DNA from: Ophiura sarsii
Lineage: Eukaryota; Echinodermata; Ophiuroidea; Amphilepidida; Ophiuridae
Assembly (NCBI GenBank): GCA_035610835.1
Contig: CM069452.1
Span: 25,859,121-25,923,120, forward strand
Direction: 5' to 3'
Length of the DNA: 64,000 nucleotides
Numbering within the stretch: the first letter of the stretch is position 1; every line of letters starts with the position of its first letter. Made by a program: the position numbers and the translations under genes. Below, one piece after another: positions 39,201-45,369 of this stretch. The notes under the pieces are model-generated. The model was given only the letters and a program-made list of their open reading frames with translations, made no database searches and was not told the DNA's origin.

Positions 39201-40753
39201 ACACCAATTGGTGTCATGCTGCTTCGACGCCTCTAAAAACCGTGAGCTTTCCCGCCAACTATTGACGCCCTTGGAGTTATTTCAATTAATCTGACACCAG
39301 TTTTGGTGTAAATCACTAAATGATCACTGAAAGGTGTCCGTCGGACACTTAACGGTGTCACCGTAAATTATGTGCAAACCCATATCATTGACGATTACAC
39401 CAATTTTGGAGTCAAAATAACGCCTTTGTAAGTGTCATTTACAGTTGACTCCAAGAAGGCGTCGATGTGACACCAATTTATTTTTCAGTGTAGTCATAAA
39501 TACTCTATTAATATTTTATCGGTAGTGTGCAAGCAACACTTGTGTTCCTTAATGACTTTTTAATTTTAAAATAGCCCCTGGAGACGTTACTTTATCTCAA
39601 GTCACCTTGCAAGGCATGTGATTATAACAAAGCTGTGACTGTATTATATATCAACTTTACAGGTCAGATACAGTGTATCGTCACAAACAGGGTGTCACAA
39701 TGACATGTTAACATTCAGGGCACGAACAATGTATTAAATCGAGAGAACCCGTGCGGGAATGGGCTTGATTGAACAAGTGTTCTTTTTCATGAATATATCA
39801 CACACAACTGTCCATCACGTATTGTTATGCATGTTCAGCAAATTAGTCTGGTTTTTCTCAAGCAAAAAGGACGTATACTACACACATATTGCACGTGAAA
39901 TAAACAACACATTATGATGTCATTTTATCACGATGTCCAAGTTCAAATGTACTCTTCATGGTCATGGGTACAAATAATACATGTAACATGTATTTAAAAA
40001 TCACACAACCACAATCATGTCTCTCGCAATATATCAAGTTGGTAATTAGCGATTTTATCAAAAATGAAAGTACTCACGGGTTTTTGTTTGATAGACACCA
40101 CCTTCAAATGCCGTGATTAGCTATTTTTGTCATGGAAAATATGCTTAATTAAAAATGAAAGGACAATCAATACCATTTGCATTGATTACCATCTTTTGAG
40201 AAACATTACGCGTATTATGAAATTCAGAGTACATGACACTAAATTTACGACAAAAGTATGGTTAATTCGATGTGCTGTATAATTCAATGACCGTGTTAAT
40301 TGTATATCTTATTTATTACGCTTGAAAAACCAAAACGAATATTTTTAACATAAGGAAAACTACGAGATTGGTATGTATGACATATTTCATCGTGCAAATT
40401 AAGATTAAACTGGAAATAGGAAAACTCGATTTTGCCTCAGTTTGGATGAAACATTTCCGCTTGTACTAAAGTGAAAAGCTAAATATTTAACAATAATTGT
40501 CAATCGGTTCCATTACCTGACTAATAAATTCAAATCCAAGTTCAGTAGCAATTTCCTGAGCTATCGTATGTCCACCAATTACCTTCACCGCAAACTCGTC
40601 TGTGTATAATCCGCCATCTTGTTTTGAGTGTAAAGTTTTTCCAAAGGATAAATTCACAAGAATGAAAAATATCAATAGAAACATTCCATTATCAGAGAAA
40701 CCAAAACCTATCCGATGAAGTTGAGATGTTTGTAGTATTCGTCCGATAGACAT
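10566..40753 (-). CDS. PCSK1: PCSK1-like proprotein (neuroendocrine) convertase, 12 coding exons
   Basis: A subtilisin/kexin-family serine endoprotease that would cleave prohormones at paired basic residues in the secretory pathway. The coding exons join in frame with GT/AG sites: 40753-40517, 35399-35298, 33956-33846, 28324-28234, 27334-27226, 26319-26231, 18972-18800, 18075-17765, 15832-15593, 12614-12454, 11323-11172 and 10727-10593, giving about 637 aa. Visible are a signal peptide, prodomain sites RRSKRR (94-99) and RREKR (124-128), catalytic Asp in LDDG (D179), His in HGTQC (H218), oxyanion Asn in WAAGNGG (N319), Ser in GTSASAP (S391), then a P domain (about 460-613) ending in [12 protein letters not shown]1/3 is favoured over PC2 because the oxyanion residue is Asn, not Asp, and over furin because no Cys-rich region or membrane segment follows. 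The chain is shorter than vertebrate PC1 (about 750 aa). Either it ends by reading into a TAA at 10566-10568 or a further tail exon was missed. Confidence 0.9.
10593..10727 (-). CDS. PCSK1: Convertase exon 12: P-domain end and short basic tail
   Basis: Residues 593-637: [20 protein letters not shown] then [10 protein letters not shown] and a tail ending [14 protein letters not shown] matches the WKL-x-LHGT end of the P domain. The acceptor that keeps phase 0 is TTTTCAG. At 10591-10592 there is a possible donor (GTAGGT). If it is not used, seven more codons lead to TAA at 10566-10568, making this the terminal exon. Confidence 0.82.
10829..10861. repeat. Perfect 15-bp inverted repeat, 3-base loop
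   Basis: CTAGCGCCTTAAATC, ACA, GATTTAAGGCGCTAG. It lies in the intron between convertase exons 12 and 11. Confidence 0.9.
10908..11060 (+). repeat. Dispersed GGTCGGTCG repeat
   Basis: TAGGATCGGTCGGTCGTGCG followed by an AT-rich body. Related blocks occur at 45660-45910, 46195-46260 (inverted), 47880-47960, 55340-55400 and 61390-61440. Confidence 0.55.
11172..11323 (-). CDS. PCSK1: Convertase exon 11: P domain, second half
   Basis: Residues 543-592: [20 protein letters not shown], then [20 protein letters not shown] and KITIWDS. This corresponds to the family TWGE...G-x-W-x-L-x-x-x-D segment. The longer loop between TWGE and W is unusual. Acceptor CTGGTAG, donor GTAAGG, phase 1 in and phase 0 out. 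It was found by family pattern, not by ORF length. Confidence 0.88.
11426..11648 (+). mobile_element. TTAA-flanked CACTTCCCACGCG miniature element
   Basis: TTAA at 11422-11425 and 11649-11652 flank a 223-bp copy, the only one with both target repeats intact. It lies in the intron between exons 11 and 10 of the convertase. Confidence 0.8.
12260..12355 (-). pseudogene. Decayed duplicate of convertase exon 10
   Basis: About 100 bases downstream of exon 10 on the same strand is a second GGAACTCTTT block. In one frame it is followed by LSIRIQEF and NINLTSASA, resembling exon 10 [19 protein letters not shown]. Other frames contain stops, an LELF unit is repeated, and no good splice pair is visible. 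This looks like an exon duplication relic, less likely an alternative exon. Confidence 0.5.
12358..12405. repeat. Purine-rich GAAA microsatellite
   Basis: Imperfect (GAAA)n run immediately downstream of convertase exon 10. Confidence 0.8.
12454..12614 (-). CDS. PCSK1: Convertase exon 10: P domain, first half
   Basis: Residues 489-541. [20 protein letters not shown] followed by [10 protein letters not shown] matches the P-domain EHV-x-IEY-x-RG-x-L-x-LTSPSG block. The RGD found here in many convertases reads RGA. Acceptor TATCTAG, donor GTAGGT, phase 2 in and phase 1 out. A decayed similar copy lies just downstream at 12260-12350. Confidence 0.9.
13157..13420. mobile_element. Inverted-repeat element enclosing a TTAGGG block
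   Basis: Left end ACACGTATGGGGTCTACCCG then CTGGTCATAAG matches in reverse the right end CTTATGACTAGCGAG...GACCCGACACGT. Between them is the telomere-like tract 13244-13360, followed by 20-bp units of the TATGACTAGYGACCC type. Confidence 0.6.
13244..13360 (+). repeat. Interstitial telomere-type TTAGGG repeats
   Basis: About 117 bases of TTAGGG units with variants (GTAGGG, TTTAGG). TTAGGG is the telomere repeat of deuterostomes and many other animals. Confidence 0.9.
13905..14136. mobile_element. 232-bp TA-flanked miniature element, CACTGAGCC ends
   Basis: CACTGAGCCAAAAAAGAAAC at the left and its complement at the right, both followed by TA. The right end has a short duplication of TATAAGTTTCTTTTTT. 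Its body is homologous to the arms of 32069-32876. Confidence 0.85.
14310..14735 (+). repeat. Minisatellite, about 88-bp unit, five copies
   Basis: Units start with TTGACTACACA at about 14319, 14407, 14496, 14583 and 14670 and share CTTCTGTGAAAGGGTTAAAG and CAGAAATTGTCATTTCACTT. The open frames over it are a by-product. Confidence 0.85.
14740..15590. other. Convertase intron, no gene seen
   Basis: AT-rich intronic DNA with a purine run at 15236-15270. No coding or RNA feature is recognised. Confidence 0.5.
15593..15832 (-). CDS. PCSK1: Convertase exon 9: end of catalytic domain and P-domain entry
   Basis: Residues 409-487: [53 protein letters not shown] then PVPEK. These are the conserved last helices of the catalytic domain and the PVPEK link to the P domain. 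Acceptor TTAACAG, donor GTAAGA, phase 2 in and out. Confidence 0.94.
15860..16219. mobile_element. TIR element with TGAAGAGC ends
   Basis: GAAGAGCAGATATGCAAAAG followed by GGCCTACATCCATTTGAGTG is repeated in reverse at 16186-16218. A third, isolated end lies at 18552-18591. The element is about 360 bp and non-coding. The target duplication is unclear. Confidence 0.65.
16220..17158. other. Convertase intron, no gene seen
   Basis: Nothing recognisable beyond AT-rich intronic sequence. Confidence 0.45.
17160..17720 (+). mobile_element. 3' end of a CR1/L2-like non-LTR retrotransposon
   Basis: Encodes the C-terminal end of a LINE reverse transcriptase: [42 protein letters not shown] then [20 protein letters not shown] 3' UTR follows with AGCGCTTTGACCAC...GGCGCTCAATAAATGCT and a terminal (TTA)n at 17692-17718. 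It is 5'-truncated and lies antisense in the intron between convertase exons 9 and 8. Confidence 0.85.
17765..18075 (-). CDS. PCSK1: Convertase exon 8: oxyanion Asn and catalytic Ser
   Basis: The largest internal exon (residues 305-407). It has [17 protein letters not shown] with the oxyanion Asn (N319), [16 protein letters not shown], and [15 protein letters not shown] with the nucleophile Ser (S391). The residue before GTS is Cys where Thr or Ser is common in relatives. Donor GTAAGA, phase 2 out. A LINE fragment lies close by in the next intron. Confidence 0.94.
18552..18591. repeat. Solo end of the TGAAGAGC TIR family
   Basis: AGTGGATGTAGGCCCTTTTG and CAGCTCTTCA match the ends of 15860-16219. 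No partner end was located. Confidence 0.55.
18800..18972 (-). CDS. PCSK1: Convertase exon 7: substrate-binding core
   Basis: Residues 248-304: [19 protein letters not shown] then [16 protein letters not shown] and [18 protein letters not shown]. The IYSASWGP block is diagnostic of kexin-like convertases. Acceptor ATGCAG, donor GTAGTA, phase 0 out. The preceding intron is about 7.3 kb and holds LINE, mariner-type and simple-repeat material. Confidence 0.93.
18975..20469. other. Convertase intron (7.3 kb), first part; no gene seen
   Basis: AT-rich with an A/T homopolymer-rich segment at 19480-19810. No supported coding feature. Confidence 0.45.
20474..20829. mobile_element. TTAA-flanked miniature element, AGGG...CCCCT ends
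   Basis: TTAA at 20470-20473 and 20830-20833. Left AGGGACACAATG and right CTTAATGCCCCT are imperfect inverted ends. An internal hairpin AAAATGCTGGT/ACCAGCATTTT lies near 20640-20670. The right end shares the GAGGGCGCTGCC block with the family at 43466-43845. Confidence 0.6.
21108..21353. repeat. Three (AT)n microsatellites
   Basis: Runs of alternating AT at about 21109-21140, 21178-21202 and 21331-21353. The open frames of Ile-Tyr repeats are artefacts. Confidence 0.9.
22257..24961. mobile_element. Possible 2.7-kb mariner-type element or two paired ends
   Basis: CGAGGGTCATTCAATAAG after TA at 22255-22256 is mirrored by TGATTGAATGACCCTCG at 24945-24961 (followed by TG, not TA). No transposase was recognised between them, only AT-rich DNA and the CCACCG tract at 23703-23746. 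Two solo elements in opposite orientation would look the same. Confidence 0.45.
23703..23746. repeat. (CCACCG)n-type trinucleotide repeat
   Basis: GCCACCACCACCGCCACCGC and continuing. The polyglycine frame on the minus strand is not a gene. Confidence 0.9.
25322..26166 (-). repeat. CACTTTCCACGCGGC repeat copy split by an insertion
   Basis: Segments 25322-25363 and 26020-26166, on the minus strand, join to give the family body (TTACTGAACCAATAGTAGGC and AGATTTTTCAAAACCTTTCG). They are interrupted by the element at 25364-26019. Confidence 0.75.
25364..26019. mobile_element. TA-flanked fold-back element inserted in another repeat
   Basis: Ends CAGCGTGTCCCCAAAAAACT and matching complement; TA at 25362-25363 and 26020-26021. 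Arms of about 200 bp (to about 25570 and from about 25815) are inverted copies. It carries no transposase. Its ends resemble the CAGGGTGTCCC element at 1129. Confidence 0.85.
26231..26319 (-). CDS. PCSK1: Convertase exon 6: catalytic His
   Basis: Residues 218-246. [20 protein letters not shown] contains the catalytic His (H218) and is followed by GVAYNANIG. The family consensus is HGT-x-CAGE and CGVGVAYN. Acceptor TTTCCAG, donor GTATGT, phase 2 in and phase 1 out. Confidence 0.93.
26490..26890 (-). mobile_element. LINE reverse-transcriptase fragment, interrupted
   Basis: On the minus strand [14 protein letters not shown] (about 26838-26877) and [20 protein letters not shown] followed by [11 protein letters not shown] (about 26580-26693) form the familiar RT block (LYKSLVRP...YA-x-QAWSPHL-x-KD...LEKVQRRATK). 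A 137-bp inverted-repeat insertion splits it, and a stop follows. It is intronic in the convertase gene, same strand. Confidence 0.82.
26696..26833. mobile_element. 137-bp miniature element inserted in the LINE
   Basis: CTCTCTTAAATC at one end and GATTTAAGAGAG at the other, in the middle of the RT reading frame. The target duplication is not clear. Confidence 0.6.
27226..27334 (-). CDS. PCSK1: Convertase exon 5
   Basis: Residues 182-216. [20 protein letters not shown] matches the conserved block after the catalytic Asp (H-x-D-L and N-Y-D-x-x-A-S-Y-D), which helps form calcium and substrate sites. [11 protein letters not shown] leads to the catalytic His exon. Enters in phase 1, leaves in phase 2 at GTTAGA. 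Confidence 0.92.
27444..27816. mobile_element. Fold-back miniature element, TTAA-type left end
   Basis: TTAA at 27440-27443 then AGGCATATTATGTGATCTTT. The arms run inward with near-perfect complementarity to a central CTGTCGGGATTCCGACAG near 27632-27649. The right terminus is eroded. It lies between convertase exons 5 and 4. Confidence 0.75.
28234..28324 (-). CDS. PCSK1: Convertase exon 4: catalytic Asp
   Basis: Residues 151-180 plus one base. It contains [20 protein letters not shown] followed by DG. The first Asp of DDG (D179) is the catalytic-triad aspartate of subtilases. Acceptor ATTACAG, donor GTAGGT, leaves in phase 1. Confidence 0.92.
28435..28590 (+). repeat. 51-bp tandem repeat with a tRNA-like B box
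   Basis: Three units share CATTGTAGAAAGAG and GGACAAGGGTTCGAATCCC. GGTTCGAATCC is the RNA polymerase III B-box consensus. It is probably a tRNA-derived SINE fragment tandemly amplified. No full cloverleaf is present. Confidence 0.6.
28850..29620. other. Convertase intron, no gene seen
   Basis: AT-rich with no recognised gene or element. Confidence 0.4.
29621..29706. repeat. Poly-C run and GGA/GAA microsatellite
   Basis: A C10 run then purine-only GAGGA/GAAGGA repeats. The poly-Leu frame on the minus strand is not a gene. Confidence 0.9.
30208..30278 (+). repeat. 10-bp minisatellite, TCGCTCCACT type
   Basis: About six units of TCGCTCCACT/TCGCTCCAAT. The frames over it are low-complexity. 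Confidence 0.85.
30378..30593 (-). CDS. Unrecognised 71-aa ORF, possible exon fragment
   Basis: Mixed composition more protein-like than its surroundings ([20 protein letters not shown] then [20 protein letters not shown]). No family, start context or splice partner is recognised. It may be a transposon remnant. Confidence 0.25.
   Translation of the reverse strand: MGDRLFVDELKISKGAHAIQAVLIPLLARFVAKFTRHKTCIMLQTYFHELLEERFRQCDFGTFPDEVKNRN
30600..32066. other. Convertase intron, no gene seen
   Basis: AT-rich. The small ORF at 31158-31367 shows no motif. Confidence 0.4.
32069..32876. mobile_element. 808-bp fold-back Tc1/mariner element
   Basis: TA at 32067-32068 and 32877-32878. Ends CACTGAGCCAAAAAAGAAAC. 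Arms 32069-32390 and 32555-32876 are near-exact inverted copies around a 165-bp centre that encodes transposase. It is the longer relative of 13905-14136. Confidence 0.85.
32344..32613 (-). pseudogene. C-terminal fragment of a Tc1-like transposase
   Basis: [20 protein letters not shown] then [20 protein letters not shown] and IGSMRRRC. This is the region around the last catalytic acidic residue (normally P-D-L-x-P-IEHLWD) and the conserved W-x-x-IP tail. The rest of the gene is absent. Confidence 0.85.
33846..33956 (-). CDS. PCSK1: Convertase exon 3: primary autocleavage site and start of catalytic domain
   Basis: Thirty-seven codons (residues 114-150). RREKR followed by EII is the expected furin-type autoprocessing site at the prodomain/catalytic boundary. 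[11 protein letters not shown] is the conserved beginning of the mature convertase. Acceptor TTTATAG and donor GTAAGT, phase 0 on both sides. Confidence 0.9.
34508..34981. mobile_element. TTAA-flanked miniature element, piggyBac-like ends
   Basis: TTAA at 34504-34507 and 34982-34985. GGGCGCACAGCACTAAAT at left, ATTTAGTGCTGTGCCCCC at right. It is 474 bp and non-coding. It lies between convertase exons 3 and 2. Confidence 0.8.
35298..35399 (-). CDS. PCSK1: Convertase exon 2: prodomain with secondary cleavage site
   Basis: Thirty-four codons (residues 80-113) beginning [11 protein letters not shown] and including the basic cluster RRSKRR followed by ADLEHKQLL. This fits the internal prodomain cleavage site of convertases. 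It is bounded by an AG acceptor and GTAAAC donor, phase 0 on both sides. It is too short to stand out as an ORF. Confidence 0.88.
35400..36060. other. Convertase intron 1, part; no gene seen
   Basis: Contains GCTAGCTAG palindromic spots at 35670-35715. Nothing else is recognised. Confidence 0.4.
36072..36290. repeat. Repeat with paired poly-G runs and GGGCGGATCCAGG
   Basis: CAAGGGCGGATCCAGGATTT with a G17 run near 36101 and a second G run near 36255-36272, ending CGCCCTTG. The inverted ends CAAGGGCG/CGCCCTTG suggest a small element. Confidence 0.5.
36576..36609 (-). ncRNA. Hammerhead-ribozyme-like motif (degenerate)
   Basis: On the minus strand CGATAAA, hairpin GATTC-AGTTA-GAATC, then GAAACGTC. 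Same layout as 60902-60931 with a different but paired stem. Confidence 0.4.
37288..37854. mobile_element. Inverted-repeat element, AAGTTAAGCACCCCC ends
   Basis: TACACAAAGAATTAAGTTAA followed by GCACCCCC is mirrored at 37824-37854. About 567 bp lie between, with no coding potential. Confidence 0.65.
38029..39490. mobile_element. 1.46-kb TA-flanked element with palindromic tandem repeats and inner inverted repeat
   Basis: TA at 38027-38028 and 39491-39492. Ends CACTGAAAAATAA and complement. The left half has GGTGTCAAATTGACACC units. The right half has the 21-bp array at 38956-39213. Inner inverted repeats at 38479-38592 and 38808-38923 (CTCGTCGCCATTTTGTTTGC start) surround a short centre. No transposase. 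Confidence 0.8.
38956..39213 (+). repeat. 21-bp tandem array, TTGGTGTCAGAATTACACCA unit
   Basis: About twelve copies. Each unit is itself a hairpin (TTGGTGT...ACACCAA around CAGAATT). As the unit is a multiple of three, all frames stay open, so the 98-139 codon ORFs here are artefacts. Confidence 0.95.
39493..40486. other. Convertase intron 1, last part; no gene seen
   Basis: No recognised feature. Confidence 0.4.
40517..40753 (-). CDS. PCSK1: Convertase exon 1: signal peptide and start of prodomain
   Basis: Residues 1-79 from the ATG at 40751-40753. A second in-frame ATG at 40682-40684 (Met24) directly precedes a typical signal peptide, [15 protein letters not shown], so Met24 may be the real start and the first 23 residues 5' UTR. 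The prodomain begins with [20 protein letters not shown], the usual convertase opening (W/F-A-V-x-I-x-GG). The exon ends with CAG before GTAATG, phase 0. Confidence 0.88.
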
Positions 40754-41060
40754 TGTTATAAATTCCAGCTATAGAATTTTCTTCTATATTTTGATGAAAG
40801 AAAGTATCAAAAAGAAAACACCGCGTCACCAAAAGTATGTATATTATTGAAGAGCACCATTTTTAACACTATCCTCCGATGATGCGCAACAAAATCACCT
40901 AATGATGATATTTTAGTGTGTACAAAAAGAATAGATTGTTTATTGAACACGTTAATAAGCGATAAATATGATGTTAATGTTGCAGCATAATCCGGGATCA
41001 CGATATTTATCAAATAACGACGTCAATTTGAATGACAATACAGGATGTGTACAGCTGTCG
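40754..41060 (-). promoter_or_regulatory. Putative promoter region of the convertase gene with CRE-like sites
   Basis: Upstream of the first ATG, the minus strand has TGACGTCG (41018-41025; 7 of 8 to the cAMP-response element) and TGACGCGG (40821-40828). Vertebrate PCSK1 promoters are known to be CREB-responsive, so the sites are plausible. The transcription start is not visible. Confidence 0.3.
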
Positions 41061-42134
41061 TTATGTGCACCTGTTTAAGGAACAATTACCAGAGCCTGAA
41101 ATATCATATATTTCCACAAATCTGTTTGGGTGTGCTAACTGAATCCAAAATTGTTATAATTAACCGTTAATGTTGTGCATTGACGTAATCCAATGTGTTG
41201 ATACCAATAGGATGTCCATCTTCGTTGATGGACAATAGCATATAGATATGATGATCTATTCCAAGAGTGGTGGGTGAATTAAATGTGTATACAAAACATT
41301 TCGGTTCAATGTTATTACGAACGACATGTTATGAGCTTGAGTTTCATTTTCTGATTCCTAGCGCTCTTGTGAAATTTGAAATTCAGGCATTATTTTATAT
41401 AAATCGAAATACTGTTTTTCTCTCTGTTAACCTCGTAAAGGAAGAATAATCTTTATTTTTATCTAAACAATTGCTATCTTAAAAAATTACGTCAAATAAT
41501 AATACACATATGTTGATATAGATATCATACGTATGAAACTTGTTTGATAATATTATATAGGCCTAATGTTACGTAAAACGTGATATAACATATATTTTAA
41601 TATTTTTTCTAATTTTTCTTCATTTCAAAACATTCCAATATACTTTGCAATGTTCTAAATTTTGCTGTTCTATTTTTACGCTTAAACTTCTTTTCGAAAC
41701 TGTAATAATTTCGTCAATCTTCTTAATTTCCAACATAAACAGAATTGAAATATGTGTTTTATTTGTTTCGTAATAAATTATTCTTGATTTATATATACGG
41801 CATAAGATGCTAGTTCAATTAAAACATTTGTAAAATTAAATTTAGAATTACGGATGTTTCAACCGCATATGACTTTTTCTAAAGATATATCAAAATCATA
41901 TTCCTTCGTCGAGTCCCAAAATCGAAATATCATAGAATACTAGTATGTAAAGCAATGTAGGTGTGGGAAAATGTGGATGTGAGGGGCGTCGATTTATGTG
42001 ACTGGGTGTGACTATTTGTGGGAGTAGACCAAATGGTAGTAGCAGTGGGGCTATGTTGGGGTATGAGAAGAAAGTTTTGAATGTCTTAACACATAGTAGG
42101 AATTATGTAGGGAATTGAGAGGATGTGTTGTTGA
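41061..42134. other. Intergenic stretch upstream of the convertase
   Basis: AT-rich. No gene or element recognised. Confidence 0.45.
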
Positions 42135-42136
42135 TA

Positions 42137-42734
42137 CGAGGGCGGATCATAAAGAGTTGTTGTCACTTGGCCCATGTATCTGAAGAGGCCATACAATTCC
42201 ACAAATTACAGTTAAATTCCCTTGAAGAATCTTCCTTTGACGTCTTTACACCGTTGCCCCCATCCTCTACTTCTCGAAGAATGGGCGGTACTCCAAAGTA
42301 GCGATTTTCCCATCTCGGGATGCACAGCTTTGGCTAGGTCCTGGATCCTTGAAAAAGCCTCCCATCAATATTTGATTTGATTGTTGGGAAAGAACCAGTA
42401 GTCGCAGGAAGCCAAGTTGGGTGATTAGAGGGGATGGTCCATCAAATGGATACCATTTTCATCAAGATAAGTCGGGGTGATGCAAGCGTTTTGAGAACGT
42501 GCATTGTCATGATGAAGCATAATTCGATACCGTATTTGTAGGCTCAATTTCACAGGTAGATGAGAAGCTGCGGAAATGGGCTTGACAAATTCTGTACATG
42601 CTATATATCCCCACTAAATTTACATAAGAGGGAGCTAAGAATGTGATGTAAAGGATGATATAACTCGATAAAGACGTTATTGTATTGTGAAGCTGGGGCT
42701 GCTTTTGGTGACAAAACTTAGTGATCCGCCCTCG
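42137..42734 (-). mobile_element. Truncated mariner transposon with dead transposase
   Basis: TA at 42135-42136 and 42735-42736. Ends CGAGGGCGGATCAT and complement (GTGATCCGCCCTCG). On the minus strand the catalytic part reads YRIMLHHDNARSQNACI, YLDENGIHLMDHPL, stop, SPNLASCDYWFFP. The mariner HDNAR...PYSPDLAPCD...W-FP pattern is clear. It has an in-frame stop, a frameshift after FFP and lacks the N-terminal half. Confidence 0.88.
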
Positions 42735-43465
42735 TATAAGTAACCATGCATTCGAAAAATATGTTATTCGCACATATAGCGGTAAATTTGCATCGGTCAA
42801 TAAGATTATGATTCGTATAATGCTTTGTTATTCTTTGTTTTTATCTGTTGCATTTTGCTATGCATATATCGCCACTTCTAAACAAAGCGTATGCTTACTT
42901 CACTACCGGACGAGGTAGGTATAGAACGGCACTTTATGCGTAGGTGTACTGCTAGGCAACCCGAGATATGGAAAACGTACACTGAATATTTACGGTATAA
43001 TATCTATCCAGTTTTAAATTGGCAAAGTTGGGCTTAAAATGAATGAAAAGCAAAATGTAAGTAATTTGATCAGAAACAAGGACCTGCTATCAATTTTTAC
43101 GAAGACATCTCTGGAATCGAAATAACCCGCTGATATAAATTGACAGGCCGCGCATTGACATTGCTCAACAGCTCATATTAATTTGGTACATAAGGTTTAA
43201 AAAAGACTTGTTTTGTCATACAATGTCTATAAATTGTCCAACAAAAGTATAACTAAATTTCAACATTAAAAATAATGATGATTATCATCGATATCTGACG
43301 ATTGTTTTAACGAAGGTTTACACGGGGGAAAGATCGGTGAATAAAAAGTTGCGACGTTACGAATAAGGCCTTTGTTTTGGCTTTATACGCATATGAACCT
43401 ATGTACACAATAATAATTCCCCAACGGCGTTTTTAATAGAGCTTTTTACATTGCCCAAGCCCTAA

Positions 43466-43845
43466 AGGGGCATTAAGAGATGTATTGATATACTAAATGA
43501 GCAAATAACGTAAAGATAATCATAAACATAGCCCAAATCCAAAATGTCATACAATTCCGACATCGCCTTTATGCAAAATAAGCAAATAATGGCACTTCAG
43601 GGTTGAGATTTGCCGCGAAAGTCCGTGAGTAAAACGGACTCATAACTTCCGAATTCAGCACCTAGTTTCGATATGATCATATCGAAACTAAGAAAATCAT
43701 GAAATTTTATATGATGAACGGCGAATGTTGGTAAACTGTTTCAGATGGTAGTTAGTATATGCCTAAGTATTACTTTGATGCAAAAAAACCCCGGATTTCC
43801 AGGATAATTGAGGGCGCACTCCCATACGTATCTCTCAATGCCCCT
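43466..43845. mobile_element. TTAA-type miniature element, AGGGGCATT ends
   Basis: AGGGGCATTAAGAGAT after CTAA (degraded TTAA) and ATCTCTCAATGCCCCT before TTAA (43846-43849). It is 380 bp. It contains the perfect palindrome at 43663-43690. Confidence 0.7.
43663..43690. repeat. Perfect 28-bp palindrome
   Basis: TAGTTTCGATATGA directly followed by its complement, with no loop. Confidence 0.95.
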
Positions 43846-43849
43846 TTAA

Positions 43850-45280
43850 CTATAAAGCTTAAATATCTGATGTTGCACCGTTGCGTCATTATTGCTTACA
43901 CATCATACAATGGCTACTGGTACGCATGAAACAACACATACAGTTATAGTGCACAATGAGTCTGTGTAAGAAACTGAAACAAAAATGACATACGATGTGC
44001 CCGTGTCTCACTGGGGCTTTTAAAATAAAACGAATACAATATTTACTCACGTATTTATACCAAAAAAAACACCGTTTCCGGCCTACGGGGATACAGGCTA
44101 AATCCGACTGCCCTAACTGTGTCAAGTATAAAACCACGCGTCAGCATTGATATAAAGAACCTAATGGAGTCTGATCCGCATCCCGTTATAGGGGAAGGTC
44201 GGTAAAGAAGTAAAGAAACAAATGTAGCAGATTAACAAACAGAGTTGCGGTAATACTGCATGTATATACGGTAGGACAAGGATGTGATTAGTAGTTTTTT
44301 TTAATTTGTGTTAATACCATTAAAACACCTGTTGCAGTGGTTTCTACACAAAGTATATACATCGCTCGATCTGGGAATAATGTGAAGCCTGTATAGTACC
44401 CTTGATCATTCCGTATTGATCTTATACTGTTTGAAGGATTTAATGAGAAAACAACTAATCTAAACTCTATTATTTGGATTTTCCACAATTTCATACTTAG
44501 ATGTTTTAAAGTCGACGCTATAATTTTAGATATACAGCATAGTTATTACATAGATAAGGTACATTTTCTTTCACTCTGTAGTATATTACTGTTATAAAAA
44601 AACGTGCTTAACGCCAAAAATAGCTTTAAATTATTGCCAGTCATGGACCAAAATCCAATTATCGCGGTTGTTCTTGCCAGTTTATTTTTGACCTCTAGGG
44701 TCGACATCACCGTTCTACCTATACCATTTGATTGTCACGCAAATGTGATAATAATAATGTTGAACAAAGCTTCACGACGGATCCCGTATGAGTAATACAA
44801 AGAAAATGAATATACTAAAATTGTAAATTGGTGTTGATGCACTGTGTAGTTTGGCTCTTCCGAGCAACCGCTGGTGGCGCAGCGTATTACGAATACCGAG
44901 AATTGCATTATCCCCTAGCCAGCTCAAATAATTTGAAGAAACCTCTTAAGTATTAAATCTCTTAAAGTATTAAAGCACTTAAAGAGATATTTAACGGTGA
45001 GTGATCGATCAAAGCCGCCCAGAGCTACTTTGAAATGAGTCATTTATATTTATACAGGTACAGCCCAGAGTACGTTTTGCACGAAGGTGGCGATAGGAAC
45101 GTGTTTCAGTGGTAATGACAACATAAACTAGTGTGAAAGTAGTCATAGTTCGTTGTATTTAGCTTGATTGTACGCTGCCCAATGGACCAAGAGATTCAAC
45201 AACCTCAACCAATACACTATAATAGCCCATTTTTCACGATGGGCTAAAGTGATAACGTCTAATAGCCTGTGTATAAATAG
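43850..45280. other. Intergenic stretch, no gene seen
   Basis: AT-rich with short ORFs lacking motifs. Confidence 0.4.
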
Positions 45281-45282
45281 CA

Positions 45283-45369
45283 ATAGTCCCCCTGGAGCTA
45301 TAGTCCGGCGTGTAAAGATGAGTGCCCTATACTTTACCTACAGGGCTGACTATAGCTCCAGGGGACTAT
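45283..45369. repeat. Short hairpin miniature element
   Basis: ATAGTCCCCCTGGAGCTATA at the left and its complement at the right (one indel). Second copy of the family at 10382-10531. Confidence 0.75.

Noticed and set aside
38846..39294. Long ORFs (98-139 codons) on both strands
   Set aside because: They read through a 21-bp tandem array whose unit is a multiple of three. All frames stay open by arithmetic.
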